64,000 bases of DNA. Origin: Alkalibacillus salilacus. Lineage in GTDB: Bacteria > Bacillota > Bacilli > Bacillales > Alkalibacillaceae. Each line of letters starts with the position of its first letter. The stretch's first letter is position 1. This document shows positions 16,841-26,557 of the stretch, one piece after another. The notes under the pieces were generated by a model. That model was not told the DNA's origin, ran no database searches, and was given only the letters and a program-made list of their open reading frames with translations. The position numbers and the translations under genes were made by a program. The DNA lies in assembly GCF_030812915.1 (NCBI RefSeq), contig NZ_JAUSTQ010000010.1:36259-100258 (forward strand), in the 5' to 3' direction.

Positions 16841-18355
16841 TTATAGCAGTGGTGACAATAAGCGAAAGAATGATTCTGTGACTCGGATCAATATGGAACG
16901 TTTATTAAACGAATTAAGATCGATTTCTCGCGACTCGTCAAAATCTTGGCGGAAATCTTCTACTAACTTCGCGGTACTATCCGTACGGAATAAAAAGGCA
17001 TTCACTTCAAAATTTAAATGGAAACTTCGCATATCCATGTTCGATGTTCCAATTGATGCTAATTCTTCATCAACAATAATAACCTTACTGTGCAAGAATC
17101 CTCGGCTATACTCATAAACCTTCACTCCAGCCTCCATCAATTCTGGATAATAAGAGCGAGAAGCATGATAAACAATTCTCTTATCAGGTACACTTGGCAT
17201 CATCAAGCGTACATCCACACCACTTAAACTAGCTACTTTCATTGCAGTTAAAATATCATCATCAGGTATAAAATATGGCGAAGCAATCCAAATCGACTTT
17301 TTTGCTGAAATAATCATAGAGAAATATAATTTCTTTATATTTTCCCATTGAGTATCTGGTCCATCAGCAATTAACTGAACGCCTCCAGCTTCGCTATGTG
17401 TAATCACAATTTCAGGTGAAAGATAATCTTGTGTCAACAAATGTTCATCCGTTTCATAATACCAATCTTGTAAAAAGATCAACTGTAATGTTCTAACCGC
17501 TTCTCCACGAACAAACAAATGTGTATCTCGCCATTCACCGAAATGAGCATTGCGTCCTAAATACTCATCGCCAATATTCAGCCCACCCATGAAACCTTGT
17601 TCACCATCAACCACAATAATTTTGCGGTGATTTCTAAAATTAATTCGGCTACCAATAAACGGTAACCTCACTGGTGCAAATGCTTTAAGTTTGACACCCG
17701 CATCGCGTAAATCTTGTTTAAAGCTATCCGACAAACGCCAACTTCCAACAGCATCATAAAGAAAGCGTACTTCCACGCCTTCTTTGGCCTTATCAATTAA
17801 CACTTTCTTAATCTCTTGACCAATCTCATCATGTCTAACGATGTAATACTCTAAATGTATATGGTGCCTCGCTTTTTTTAAAGCTTCTAAAATAGCTGGA
17901 AACTTCTCTGACCCATTCGTTAACACCTGGGTTTGAGAATTGAAAGAAACAGGTGAATTTCCTAGTTCATGTGCTAGACGGAAGAACATTTTCTGATGAT
18001 CGCCCATTTGGTTGAGATCTTCTTCTTGAATAGGCCGATGTCCTTCAATTTTATTAAACGCTTCCTCGTCCTGCTCTTGCTTTTCATCGTAACGTTTTCT
18101 TTTTTTATAGTTACGACCAAAAATTAAGTAGAAAAAGAATCCTAATACAGGAAACGCAGCAAAAACAAGAATCCAATTAATTGTCTGAGAAGGTTGGCGA
18201 TTTTCAATAAAAATCATAAATCCGATTAAAACTGCTGATATCGTCACAAAAAGAGAGAACGTCGTAATAATTCGACCTTCCCAAATTACGTAGGACAAAT
18301 ACCCAGTTGCAAAAACAATCGCAGTAAATACCAGCACTTGAATCCATTTCAACAT
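16841..18355 (-). CDS. cls: Cardiolipin synthase
   Basis: This 504-residue membrane enzyme joins two phosphatidylglycerol molecules into cardiolipin and glycerol. Two N-terminal hydrophobic helices (about residues 5-60, including NWILVFAAFPVLGFFFYLIFGRN) anchor it. Two phospholipase-D HKD motifs are complete: HRKIIVVDG and HSKVIIVDE, each followed by the G-S/G-N context (GGLNIGDEY, IGTSNMDMR). Length is that of bacterial ClsA. It is a single gene upstream of coiA in the same direction, with 45 bp between them. Confidence 0.95.
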   Translation of the reverse strand: MLKWIQVLVFTAIVFATGYLSYVIWEGRIITTFSLFVTISAVLIGFMIFIENRQPSQTINWILVFAAFPVLGFFFYLIFGRNYKKRKRYDEKQEQDEEAFNKIEGHRPIQEEDLNQMGDHQKMFFRLAHELGNSPVSFNSQTQVLTNGSEKFPAILEALKKARHHIHLEYYIVRHDEIGQEIKKVLIDKAKEGVEVRFLYDAVGSWRLSDSFKQDLRDAGVKLKAFAPVRLPFIGSRINFRNHRKIIVVDGEQGFMGGLNIGDEYLGRNAHFGEWRDTHLFVRGEAVRTLQLIFLQDWYYETDEHLLTQDYLSPEIVITHSEAGGVQLIADGPDTQWENIKKLYFSMIISAKKSIWIASPYFIPDDDILTAMKVASLSGVDVRLMMPSVPDKRIVYHASRSYYPELMEAGVKVYEYSRGFLHSKVIIVDEELASIGTSNMDMRSFHLNFEVNAFLFRTDSTAKLVEDFRQDFDESREIDLNSFNKRSILIRVTESFFRLLSPLL

Positions 18356-18620
18356 ATCGTCAAAGCCTCTCTTTTTCCCTCAAGTACATCCCTTTGTTAT
18401 GTTAATAATCTTAGCGTACAAAATATGTCACATTTTTTCAACCAAACAAAATTTTTGTCGATTGGAAATAATAACAATAACACCTAATATTAAGTTCACT
18501 TTTCTTATATTTAAGAAATAACCTATTTTTCATTCGATTAAACTTTTTTTGACCAAATCAGAACACTTTAGTTTGAAATTGCCAAGTTTAATTCACACCG
18601 CCTTAACCGCTTATAAATTT
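18356..18620. other. AT-rich intergenic stretch between cls and mecA
   Basis: This gap is strongly AT-rich and must hold the cls promoter. I see TTGAAA-like and TATTTT-like boxes but no pair I would defend. There is no credible small reading frame and no clear 21-bp array. Confidence 0.4.
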
Positions 18621-18656
18621 AAAAAAGCAAGCTTGCCTACTTACAAGCTTGCTTTA
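18621..18656 (-). terminator. Terminator after mecA
   Basis: Arms AAGCAAGCTTG and CAAGCTTGCTT with a TTTTTT run on the minus strand. Confidence 0.88.
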
Positions 18657-18659
18657 TAG

Positions 18660-19355
18660 TTATTCAAAATGTGTTCTCAACTGCTTCATAGCATCATCTT
18701 CAAATATTTCTACACCATATTCTGTTAGATAGTGTTTCGTCATGGCGGACTCTTCACCAAATTCAAGCAAACGACTGATATAATCTTCCTGCTCATCTTC
18801 ACTTAAGAAGCCATTTGGAAAGCCGACATGGATGAAATACTGGTCGTCAAATGCAAATAGTCGATCCGTTACAAAGCGTGTATCTTGAACTGATTGACTT
18901 AATGAAATCGCATCTTCAATGTCATTAAATGTAACCATTAATGTTAGATCATCATCAAGATGTTTTTTCTTCTTTTTCTTTTGACCTTTGTTATCGTTTG
19001 ATGCTTTTGAATCTTTTGAGAAACTTTGGTCCATAAAGTTCTCTAGCTCGTGTGTCACACCTTGACCATTCGGATCATCAGCGTCTGGTAGTTCTAACTT
19101 GTTACCATCTTTAGAGATCTGTGCCTTAGTTACAACAATTTCTAACCCTTTATCCATTGCCTGAACTTGGATCCATAATGGGCCATCAACACTAAAGTCT
19201 TCATGATCATTAACTTCATCCATCATATCCCAAAATAATTCTTCGCCTTTTTCTCGGTTATACCAAATATCTTCGCGTGTGAAACCACGCTCTTCAATAT
19301 CTTGATATGATATATAAAATTTTAATGTGTTTTCATTAATTCTTTCTATTTCCAT
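18660..19355 (-). CDS. mecA: Adaptor protein MecA
   Basis: MecA is the adaptor that activates the ClpC ATPase and targets ComK, ComS and other proteins to ClpCP. The 231-residue protein has the N-terminal MEIERINENTLKFYISYQDIEERGF substrate-binding domain, a charged Asp/Lys-rich linker (about 110-140, with KGQKKKKKKH), and a C-terminal ClpC-binding domain ending GVEIFEDDAMKQL. It lies near spx as in B. subtilis. Together with SpxH it places both adaptor classes of Clp proteolysis in this window. Confidence 0.95.
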   Translation of the reverse strand: MEIERINENTLKFYISYQDIEERGFTREDIWYNREKGEELFWDMMDEVNDHEDFSVDGPLWIQVQAMDKGLEIVVTKAQISKDGNKLELPDADDPNGQGVTHELENFMDQSFSKDSKASNDNKGQKKKKKKHLDDDLTLMVTFNDIEDAISLSQSVQDTRFVTDRLFAFDDQYFIHVGFPNGFLSEDEQEDYISRLLEFGEESAMTKHYLTEYGVEIFEDDAMKQLRTHFE

Positions 19356-19656
19356 TGTTTTTCCTCTCCCTTCTTACCTTTAAATACTACTTGGGAAGGA
19401 CTTACCCTATTATCTTAATATAACAATACCCGAAAGTCATCGCCTTCAATCATGTCATAAAGATTTCGTCTTAATCATAATTTATGTTAAGTCCAATTTT
19501 TTTGAAAATGTTTTTGACTAGCTTTTTCAAAATTCCATGTTCGCCCGAATGTGAAACAAGCTGTCCCACAATTCAAACAACGATGATTTTCTGTATTTAA
19601 TCCATAATTGTAAAACATATAGAACTATTTGTCACGCCATAAAAGGAGGTTTTTTC
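19356..19656. other. Divergent promoter region mecA / yjbE
   Basis: This is an AT-rich gap of 301 bases between two divergent genes. No small gene, array or riboswitch core is seen. It must hold both promoters. Confidence 0.4.
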
Positions 19657-20337
19657 ATGGAATTTTTATTAGAACTAAATTGGGATATAATAAAAGCTTT
19701 ATTTATTATAATCGGTATCGACTTAATTCTTGGTGGCGACAATGCAATCGTAATCGCCATGGCTAGTCGAAAACTGCCTGATCACCTTCAACAAAAAGCA
19801 ATCGTTTTCGGAACCATACTAGCAATTGCCTTTCGTTTTATTCTTGCGACAATCGCCATATTTTTATTAACGATGCCTTATGTTCAATTAATAGGTGGTC
19901 TACTTTTATTCTACATTGCTACCCAGCTATTACGCGACCAAGATGCTCACGATCATCCAGATATTCAATCATCAACAACTTTTCTAGGCGCTGTAAAGAC
20001 CATTATCATTGCTGATGTTGTGATGGGCTTTGATAATGTACTGGCAATTTCAGCTGCAGCAAATCAAAATATTGCCCTCATTTTATTCGGTTTGATCATC
20101 TCTGTACCACTCATTATCTTTGGTAGCCAAATTATTCTTAAGCTTATGAAGCGATATCCTTTTATGATTTATCTTGGCGCAAGTTTATTAGCCTATACAA
20201 GCGCAGAGTTAATTTTAAAAGAAGAAAAAATCGAAGCTGTTTGGACAAGCATTCCTTATCATGCCCTCACATGGCCACTATTCATGGTTATACTTGTATT
20301 ATTCATAGGCTACCTCAGTAGAAAACCAGCTGTATAG
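19657..20337 (+). CDS. yjbE: TerC-family membrane protein YjbE
   Basis: This 226-residue TerC-family integral membrane protein has seven predicted helices. It has the paired acidic motifs IIGIDLILGGDNAIVIAMA near residue 20 and IIIADVVMGFDNVLAISAAA near residue 115, which form the presumed metal site. Bacillus TerC proteins such as YjbE export Mn or supply metal to secreted proteins; this is inherited from the family. It starts at ATG 19657 with AAAGGAGG. I searched the 300-base leader for a yybP-ykoY (Mn) riboswitch and did not see its conserved core. Confidence 0.92.
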   Translation: MEFLLELNWDIIKALFIIIGIDLILGGDNAIVIAMASRKLPDHLQQKAIVFGTILAIAFRFILATIAIFLLTMPYVQLIGGLLLFYIATQLLRDQDAHDHPDIQSSTTFLGAVKTIIIADVVMGFDNVLAISAAANQNIALILFGLIISVPLIIFGSQIILKLMKRYPFMIYLGASLLAYTSAELILKEEKIEAVWTSIPYHALTWPLFMVILVLFIGYLSRKPAV

Positions 20338-20344
20338 AAAAGAC

Positions 20345-20381
20345 AAAAAGCCGAACCATTTGGAAGTCAGGTCCGGCTTTA
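20345..20381. terminator. Shared terminator yjbE / spx
   Basis: Arms AAAGCCG-AACC and GGT-CCGGCTTT pair with one mismatch, between convergent genes. Confidence 0.75.
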
Positions 20382-20398
20382 TTTATATCACTGTAAAC

Positions 20399-20794
20399 TT
20401 AATTCACTAAACGTTTTGCTTCTTCTAATTGGAAAGAACGTACGTTACGTGGTAAGAATCGACGAATTTCATCTTCGTTATATCCGACTTGTAGACGTTT
20501 CTCATCCATAATAATTGGACGACGTAATAAGCCTGGATTTTCTTGAATTAAGTCAATTAAATCCTTAAGTGGCATTTGATCTAATCCCACGTCTAATTTT
20601 TGGAATACCTTAGAACGTTTTGAAACAATCTCGTCAGTTCCATCCTCCGTCATACGTAAGATCTCTTTGATTTCGTCTTTTGACAATGTATCTGAGAATA
20701 TATTACGTTCTTCAAATGGAATCTCGTGTTCCTCTAACCAAGCTCTCGCTTTACGGCAAGATGTGCAACTTGGTGATGTAAATAACGTTACCAT
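20399..20794 (-). CDS. spx: Transcriptional regulator Spx
   Basis: Spx is an ArsC-like regulator that binds the RNA polymerase alpha C-terminal domain and turns on thiol-stress genes. From ATG 20792-20794 it is 131 residues, the exact Bacillus length. An upstream in-frame GTG is too close to AAAGGAG. The redox switch is SPSCTSC (C10, C13), and [23 protein letters not shown] holds the alpha-CTD contact region. SpxH in this window targets it to ClpXP. It has its own promoter and is separated from yjbC by about 470 bases and a terminator. Confidence 0.97.
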   Translation of the reverse strand: MVTLFTSPSCTSCRKARAWLEEHEIPFEERNIFSDTLSKDEIKEILRMTEDGTDEIVSKRSKVFQKLDVGLDQMPLKDLIDLIQENPGLLRRPIIMDEKRLQVGYNEDEIRRFLPRNVRSFQLEEAKRLVN

Positions 20795-20885
20795 GCCATT
20801 CACTCTCCTTTTATCGGCTTAAGACATGAAACAAATCGATTAAAATCGATTTAAATTTAGAATTACTCTAATCTAATGTACTTTT

Positions 20886-20914
20886 AGTATACAATAAAAC
20901 TATGTAATTGAAAA
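20886..20914 (-). promoter_or_regulatory. Candidate spx promoter
   Basis: On the minus strand a TTTTCA -35 (20909-20914) and a TATACT -10 with TG extension (20886-20891) are spaced by 17 bases, about 90 bases before the spx start. Confidence 0.6.
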
Positions 20915-21265
20915 GAGCTCTCAATTAGTTGTAAACAAAAAGTCACATTTTTAATTTCGCCTTAGTATTGTTTTACCCGTCTTACACAAAATTAAACCTA
21001 ATTATTTCATATTTTTTATATTAAATCGAACAAAATTAAAAGCAATATCTCATAAATAAACTTATTTTAAGTAATGGTACGAAAATACGTTCGCTTTAAT
21101 ATCAGTATAACATAAAACAGCTATATGCCATAGGTCTTTTTTTACACTTACTTATAAGTAGAATGTTAGAGAATGAACTTTATTTCATTGTACTTACATA
21201 TAATTTTCTCTTTGAAGAACTTTCAAAGTGATACTTAAATAATAAGATCTAAAACCACTGAATAC
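20915..21265. other. AT-rich non-coding stretch upstream of spx
   Basis: This gap of about 350 bases has no frame with a ribosome-binding site. It probably holds further spx promoters, since B. subtilis spx has several. No convincing array is seen. Confidence 0.35.
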
Positions 21266-21300
21266 AAAAAGCAGGTCCAGAATTAAGGACCTGCTTTTTC
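21266..21300 (-). terminator. Terminator of yjbC
   Basis: Perfect arms AAAAAGCAGGTCC and GGACCTGCTTTTT. It separates yjbC from spx, which are one operon in B. subtilis. Confidence 0.9.
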
Positions 21301-21891
21301 TTATACACCTTTAGGCTCTTTCAATGCATCGAATAAGTCATCTTTCTGCTCTTTGTCAATCGTCAAAACTTCTTCAACTGGCTGATACGATTCACCATAG
21401 ATTTCTTGGTCTTTATAAGTATGAATTTCTTCATATAATGTACGCATTTGTTCATAAATCATATCTTCTGAAGCCTCATCAGGTGACCAGTACAAAATTT
21501 CTAATGTATTGAGTTCATTGGTTGCTAGTGATCGACGCGTATACCCGATAGATTGTGCGTGTTCAAAACCTTCCCGCTGATAAAAGCGTAAACGTTTAGC
21601 TGTATCAGTATCTTCATAATCAACTGGTTCAACTTCTAAAATAATTGGCTTATTTCGTTCCTTTAATTGATCTAGCAGCTTTTGCCCCATACCTTGACCG
21701 CGTGCTTTTGGTGATACGTAAACATAATCAATAAAAATAAAGGCCTCAAATTCAGCATACATCATCACGTGGTGGTCGCCTTCTTCTTTATAATAAACAT
21801 CGCTTCGTTCTTTTAATAAACGCTCCATATGTTCCTTAGATTTCATTTCTTCAACCGGAAAGTATTCATTTAACTTTTCATACCAGTTCAT
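21301..21891 (-). CDS. yjbC: GNAT acetyltransferase YjbC
   Basis: This 196-residue GNAT protein starts at ATG 21889-21891 (MNWYEKLNEYFPVEEMK), with GAAGGAG upstream. The acetyl-CoA loop is PKARGQGMGQKLL. It also shows IILEVEPVDYEDTDTAKRL, FYQREGFEHAQ and the strongly conserved SLATNELNTLEILYWSP. In B. subtilis yjbC precedes spx and is linked to stress. Here the genes keep that order but are split by a terminator. The acetylated target is unknown. Confidence 0.9.
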   Translation of the reverse strand: MNWYEKLNEYFPVEEMKSKEHMERLLKERSDVYYKEEGDHHVMMYAEFEAFIFIDYVYVSPKARGQGMGQKLLDQLKERNKPIILEVEPVDYEDTDTAKRLRFYQREGFEHAQSIGYTRRSLATNELNTLEILYWSPDEASEDMIYEQMRTLYEEIHTYKDQEIYGESYQPVEEVLTIDKEQKDDLFDALKEPKGV

Positions 21892-22158
21892 AAATCTGCT
21901 CCTTCTTCGTTTTGTTATGTTTAGCGTTCGTTTTATATCCAATCTTTATTATATAGTTTTGGAAAAATTGTGTTAAACGGCATAGAGAGAGAATAATCAA
22001 GATTAAATGCCGTTTGTCACGACTGCTTACCCTTCAACTGATTATCCCTTAAATATACAGCTATAAACGTACACATTCATTAAAATAGAACAAATTTGCT
22101 TGTAGAATTATCTTAAATACAAAATAAACGTTGTATTCTAGGCTCTGTTACGCTACTG

Positions 22159-22263
22159 TGATGATGAACTAAACCCTACAAGTTTTGAAATTACTTTTCT
22201 TAGTTATTAAATAAATCCCCCGATTTATTTAATAACTTCACGAACTATTGAAATGCATTCAAA
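22159..22263. repeat. Array H: five 21-bp units including a perfect inverted pair
   Basis: Units begin at 22159, 22180, 22201, 22222 and 22243. Units 3 and 4 are reverse complements over 16 bases (AGTTATTAAATAAATC and GATTTATTTAATAACT) around a CCCC loop, so the array can fold into a long hairpin. It lies just downstream of the glycosidase-like gene terminator. Confidence 0.65.
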
Positions 22264-22290
22264 AAAAGCCTTGGCAACTGCCAAGGCTTA
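22261..22290 (-). terminator. Terminator of the DUF4015 gene
   Basis: Arms AGCCTTGGC and GCCAAGGCT with TTTTTTT on the minus strand. Confidence 0.92.
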
Positions 22291-22297
22291 CTAATCA

Positions 22298-23515
22298 TTA
22301 TTTCGGATCAAAATTTGTTCCTTCTGTATAGTTATTATTTGCATTCCATAATAAATATTCGTAAATCCCGTTCTCGTATAAAGCTTCGATTTGGGCTGTT
22401 ACTTCATCAGCTCCATACTTGAATGTATTACCTGAAGAATATAACCAAGATGCTGTAAAGTCTTGCAACCACGGACGAGAAGTTGGTGCATCATCTAATT
22501 CACCTAACAACTCATTCTCTGATTTAGCATACTTATTCACGAGATTATATGGCTCACGGTCAGGTTCACTAATACCAAAGTATGGCGTCCAATGACTAGG
22601 ATAAATCATTGAAGAAATGACATCGACATTTTCCGAAATACCAAGGAAGTTCTGACCAATTCCAGGTGCATCACCAATTGTTGCCGTATAACCAAATATA
22701 TCAACGGACACATCAATATCATACGCCTCTAACTCTTCATAAGCATATTCCACAAATTCATTAACTGCTGTCACGCGTTCACGGACATTATCTAAGCTTG
22801 CATCATCATAATCACCGCGAGAATAATTTAATTCTTCGTCCCGATGTTCAAATCCTTCTGGAAAACGAACATAATCAAACTGAATTTCTTGGAAACCTAA
22901 TTCAGCAGCATCCTTAGCGACCTCTATGTTATAGTCCCAAACATCCTTAACAAATGGATTCACAAACGCCTCATTCCGTCCATTCTTCCAAACATCGCCA
23001 CCTTCTTTAAATGACCATTCTGGACGTTTCTCAGCTAAGGCTGTATCCTTAAATACGACAACACGAGCAATCGGATAAATTTCTTCTTTTTCTAAACGCT
23101 CAAGCATCGCACGTGGATCTTTAATATAAGTCTCCGATACATCGTGCGCCACGTGATCCTCATTCATCTCATACGTCACTTTCCCATGGTCATCCTTTAC
23201 ATCTATAACCATCGAATTTAGCGGCGTATCATTCACGAGTGATACTAACTCATCAAACCGATCGCCACCAGCAGAGTGACCCGTCACATAAATACCCCGT
23301 ACATTTTCTGGGTATTCAAAGTCTAAACCTGAATCATATACAAAGCGTGGAACAGGATCAGGAAGTACTTTTTTCTCTAAAGCATGGTCATATGTATGAT
23401 GAAAAGATACTTTCTCTCCCTCTGATTCACTTCCATCATCCGCCGCGACCGGATTAACCAACAAAAAAGCCATGACACCCAACAACACCAACACAACAAG
23501 CTGATACCTTCTCAT
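22298..23515 (-). CDS. Secreted putative glycoside hydrolase (DUF4015)
   Basis: This 405-residue protein has an N-terminal signal peptide (MRRYQLVVLVLLGVMAFLLV, cut near NPVAADD) and a DUF4015 domain, a predicted TIM-barrel glycosidase related to alpha-glycosidase-like GH13/GH66 folds. Conserved stretches are VRGIYVTGHSAGG, NSMVIDVKDDHGKVTYE, ELGFQEIQFDYVRFPEG, VSVDIFGYTA and SSMIYPSHW. Acidic residues in IQFDYVRFPEG and VDIFG may be catalytic. The protein is strongly acidic, as in salt-adapted secreted enzymes. Its substrate, perhaps a cell-wall or envelope glycan, is not known. Confidence 0.83.
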   Translation of the reverse strand: MRRYQLVVLVLLGVMAFLLVNPVAADDGSESEGEKVSFHHTYDHALEKKVLPDPVPRFVYDSGLDFEYPENVRGIYVTGHSAGGDRFDELVSLVNDTPLNSMVIDVKDDHGKVTYEMNEDHVAHDVSETYIKDPRAMLERLEKEEIYPIARVVVFKDTALAEKRPEWSFKEGGDVWKNGRNEAFVNPFVKDVWDYNIEVAKDAAELGFQEIQFDYVRFPEGFEHRDEELNYSRGDYDDASLDNVRERVTAVNEFVEYAYEELEAYDIDVSVDIFGYTATIGDAPGIGQNFLGISENVDVISSMIYPSHWTPYFGISEPDREPYNLVNKYAKSENELLGELDDAPTSRPWLQDFTASWLYSSGNTFKYGADEVTAQIEALYENGIYEYLLWNANNNYTEGTNFDPK

Positions 23516-23634
23516 GATTTATTCCCCCAGATGTTTTCTCTATATATTCTATTATAATCTGTTTTACACACGTTTTGTTGAAAAACTATAAATTTTTTCA
23601 ATTAAATTTTTGTGACTAATCGATGATATAAAAC

Positions 23635-23663
23635 TTGCAGGATTGAATGATGTTGCCTATAAT
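23635..23663 (+). promoter_or_regulatory. trpS promoter
   Basis: TTGCAG (23635-23640) and TATAAT (23658-23663) are spaced by 17 bases, directly before the T-box leader. Confidence 0.7.
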
Positions 23664-23669
23664 ATAGAC

Positions 23670-23898
23670 AATTACATAGTTATTGCGCAATGAACGAGGA
23701 TTGTACGACTAAACCGCTATCGACAGTGAGTCTGGTGAGTGAGAACAGGCGTTAAGTTTTGTTGGAAATTGGGCCTCCGGAGCTGATTTATTCCGTGTAG
23801 CGAACGATACATCGCTTACTTAAGTGACCTTTAATAAGGTAACAAGGGTGGCACCGCGATTCCATTCGTCCCTTTTCTTTGGGAGAGTGGATTTTTTT
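23670..23898 (+). promoter_or_regulatory. T-box riboswitch leader of trpS
   Basis: The invariant T-box AAGGGTGGCACCGCG (23844-23858) is present. It is followed by an intrinsic terminator (arms TCCATTC/GAGTGGA and TCCC/GGGA, then a T-run) at about 23860-23898. Uncharged tRNA-Trp should pair with the leader, favour the antiterminator and raise trpS transcription. The upstream stem I region contains UGG triplets that could be the specifier, but I could not fix which one without folding. Confidence 0.92.
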
Positions 23899-23902
23899 AT
23901 GA

Positions 23903-24922
<1,020 letters not shown>

Positions 24923-24926
24923 ACAT

Positions 24927-24957
24927 GAAAATCCCGCGAATACGAGCGGGATTTTTT
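24927..24957 (+). terminator. Terminator of trpS
   Basis: Arms AAAATCCCGC and GCGGGATTTT around GAATACGA, then a T-run. Confidence 0.93.
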
Positions 24958-24970
24958 ACATTCTATAGAG

Positions 24971-25096
24971 ATTGTTAGACAATTTCGTGTGATTGTCTAA
25001 CAATTTGGACACTTTGTCTAACAATCTAAACACATTATCTAACAACTACAGAGAAATGTTAGATAATCATAGTGATTTGTTAAATACTATGTACTC
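24971..25096. repeat. Array B: six 21-bp units with TTGTCTAACAAT core
   Basis: Units start at 24971, 24992, 25013, 25034, 25055 and 25076, exactly 21 bases apart. Cores read ATTGTTAGACAAT, ATTGTCTAACAAT, TTTGTCTAACAAT, ATTATCTAACAAC, AATGTTAGATAAT and TTTGTTAAATACT. The first and second are reverse complements, showing that the core is quasi-palindromic. The last unit overlaps the 3' end of the next (convergent) gene. Confidence 0.8.
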
Positions 25097-25278
25097 AACT
25101 TCGGTTTTATTATAATACTAAACCTTACAAGCGCCTCAATCACAAACGATCCACCTAACACGGCATAAACTAACGATTCAGATACTCCACTCCATGCTAA
25201 ATATAACCAAGCAATTCCAAGGATGAAAATAAAGCTGTGAAAGATGAGATCAAACATAAGAAAACCCCTTGAATTCAT
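25087..25278 (-). CDS. 63-residue small membrane protein
   Basis: This protein has two hydrophobic helices (FDLIFHSFIFILGIAWLYLAW and LVYAVLGGSFVIEALVRFSIII) with a short polar link and a basic tail ending KPKLST. TAGGAGGG precedes the ATG at 25276-25278; a second ATG eight codons in also has a plausible site. I do not recognise the family. It is convergent with trpS, and its stop codon lies within the final unit of array B, which suggests the array expanded up to a gene end. Confidence 0.65.
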   Translation of the reverse strand: MNSRGFLMFDLIFHSFIFILGIAWLYLAWSGVSESLVYAVLGGSFVIEALVRFSIIIKPKLST

Positions 25279-25369
25279 ATAAACCCTCCTAGTAATATTT
25301 TACAATCGTAATCACAATCAATCAACTAAATGTGTTAAAATTCAGATATAAATCTGATGGGGGGTATCT

Positions 25370-25705
25370 ATGAAATATTGTAAAAGCTGTCAAAAACCAA
25401 TCGATTACTTTAAACTAGTCGACTTAACACTTCCACCCTTGGACCGGGAAAAGCTAATTCATTGTTCATATTGTAGAACGAGTTATCGACTGACAACTGC
25501 ATCATTCTTCACATGGTTAATTATAATTGTTACCTTTTTATCAATTTCTTTTTTTGCATTTAGCATCGTATTCTATCATTATTCTTTCTATAATATGCTG
25601 GCAGAAACGTTCGTCTTCGCATTTGCCATGTCAGGCTGTTTAGCACTCACCTCACCCCTATTCTTACGTTACAAATCAGGCGCTCACTTTAATGAAACCA
25701 TCTAA
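25370..25705 (+). CDS. CxxC-CxxC zinc-ribbon membrane protein
   Basis: This 111-residue protein begins with a small zinc ribbon, CKSC (residues 4-7) and CSYC (about 32-35), followed by two transmembrane helices (FFTWLIIIVTFLSISFFAF and FVFAFAMSGCLALTSPLF). The spacing recalls the family of short CxxC-x20-CxxC Bacillales proteins, here with a slightly longer spacer. Function is unknown. The start ATG 25370 follows GGGG. Its terminator hairpin overlaps the end of the convergent yjbA. Confidence 0.72.
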   Translation: MKYCKSCQKPIDYFKLVDLTLPPLDREKLIHCSYCRTSYRLTTASFFTWLIIIVTFLSISFFAFSIVFYHYSFYNMLAETFVFAFAMSGCLALTSPLFLRYKSGAHFNETI

Positions 25706-25708
25706 AAA

Positions 25709-25735
25709 AGTGATGAGCTTATTCAGCTCATCACT
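25709..25735. terminator. Bidirectional hairpin between the zinc-ribbon gene and yjbA
   Basis: Perfect arms GTGATGAGCT and AGCTCATCAC with an A-run on the left. The right arm contains the yjbA stop codon. Confidence 0.75.
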
Positions 25736-26486
25736 TCTCCAACACATTCTTCTTCTGCTGCTCCATTTCCCATAACCGCTCAAAAAACGGCTGACCTTTT
25801 GCCATTTTTTCACATATTTCATTATGTTTCGTTCCCCAACCATGTTTCGCAGCATCCACCAAATAGGTGTATCCTTCGTCAAAAGTCATTTCCTGAATGC
25901 GACTGTACTCCTCTGGGCGCCATTCTGTTAACCAATACCGTAATTCATCAAGTCTTCCAGATTGACCAATTTGATCAATCATCAACATTAATAAATGTTT
26001 AAGTTGACGTTCTTTACGCGTTAAACCCGTCATATATTTCGGTTCAAGTGATAATAAGTGACTTGTGACGGATTTCCGCTTAGGTTTAAATGAAAAATCT
26101 TGAGGTGTCTTATGTGAAATCAAGTCTAAGATCAATCGTTCCTGACGTGGAATCACCCGGCTTTTTCGGACCGGAATTTGATAGCCCAGTGTATCCACTA
26201 CAAGCACATGTTCATTGTCTGTGATGACAAAACAATAATCTAACGCAAGCCTTTTATGTTTTTTCTTTAAATAACCCCTTTTATAAACAGCATCTAATAA
26301 GGATTTCGGTAAATCGGACATATCGTTTTCTATGTAATCAAAAAGTGCTTGCGTCACATAAACAACTGGTACTTGATCCAATAATTCAATCGAATCTTGC
26401 TTGCGCCATTCATAAAAATGGCACACATTATAACCGTTTTCCTCACCTTCAAACCAGTTCACCCAAATATCATGAACATAGATCAT
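25731..26486 (-). CDS. yjbA: YjbA, UPF0736 family protein
   Basis: This cytosolic protein of about 251 residues matches UPF0736 (YjbA). It begins MIYVHDIWVNWFEGEENGYNVCHFYEWRK. Further conserved stretches are YCFVITDNEHVLVVDTLGY, PVRKSRVIPRQERL, GLTRKERQLKHLL and KGQPFFERLWEMEQQ. The function of the family is not established. The ATG at 26484-26486 is preferred because GTGAGGG abuts the first ATG (26490-26492) too closely. It lies beside trpS, as in B. subtilis. Confidence 0.87.
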   Translation of the reverse strand: MIYVHDIWVNWFEGEENGYNVCHFYEWRKQDSIELLDQVPVVYVTQALFDYIENDMSDLPKSLLDAVYKRGYLKKKHKRLALDYCFVITDNEHVLVVDTLGYQIPVRKSRVIPRQERLILDLISHKTPQDFSFKPKRKSVTSHLLSLEPKYMTGLTRKERQLKHLLMLMIDQIGQSGRLDELRYWLTEWRPEEYSRIQEMTFDEGYTYLVDAAKHGWGTKHNEICEKMAKGQPFFERLWEMEQQKKNVLEK

Positions 26487-26557
26487 CGTCATCCCTCACT
26501 TTGACGTTTTTCCATTTATGCTCATTATCACCAAGTGACACATTTTTATTCCTAATT

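Noticed and set aside
19440..19656. Possible yybP-ykoY manganese riboswitch before the TerC-family gene
   Set aside because: TerC genes often have it, but I could not find the paired conserved loops; the region is plain AT-rich sequence.
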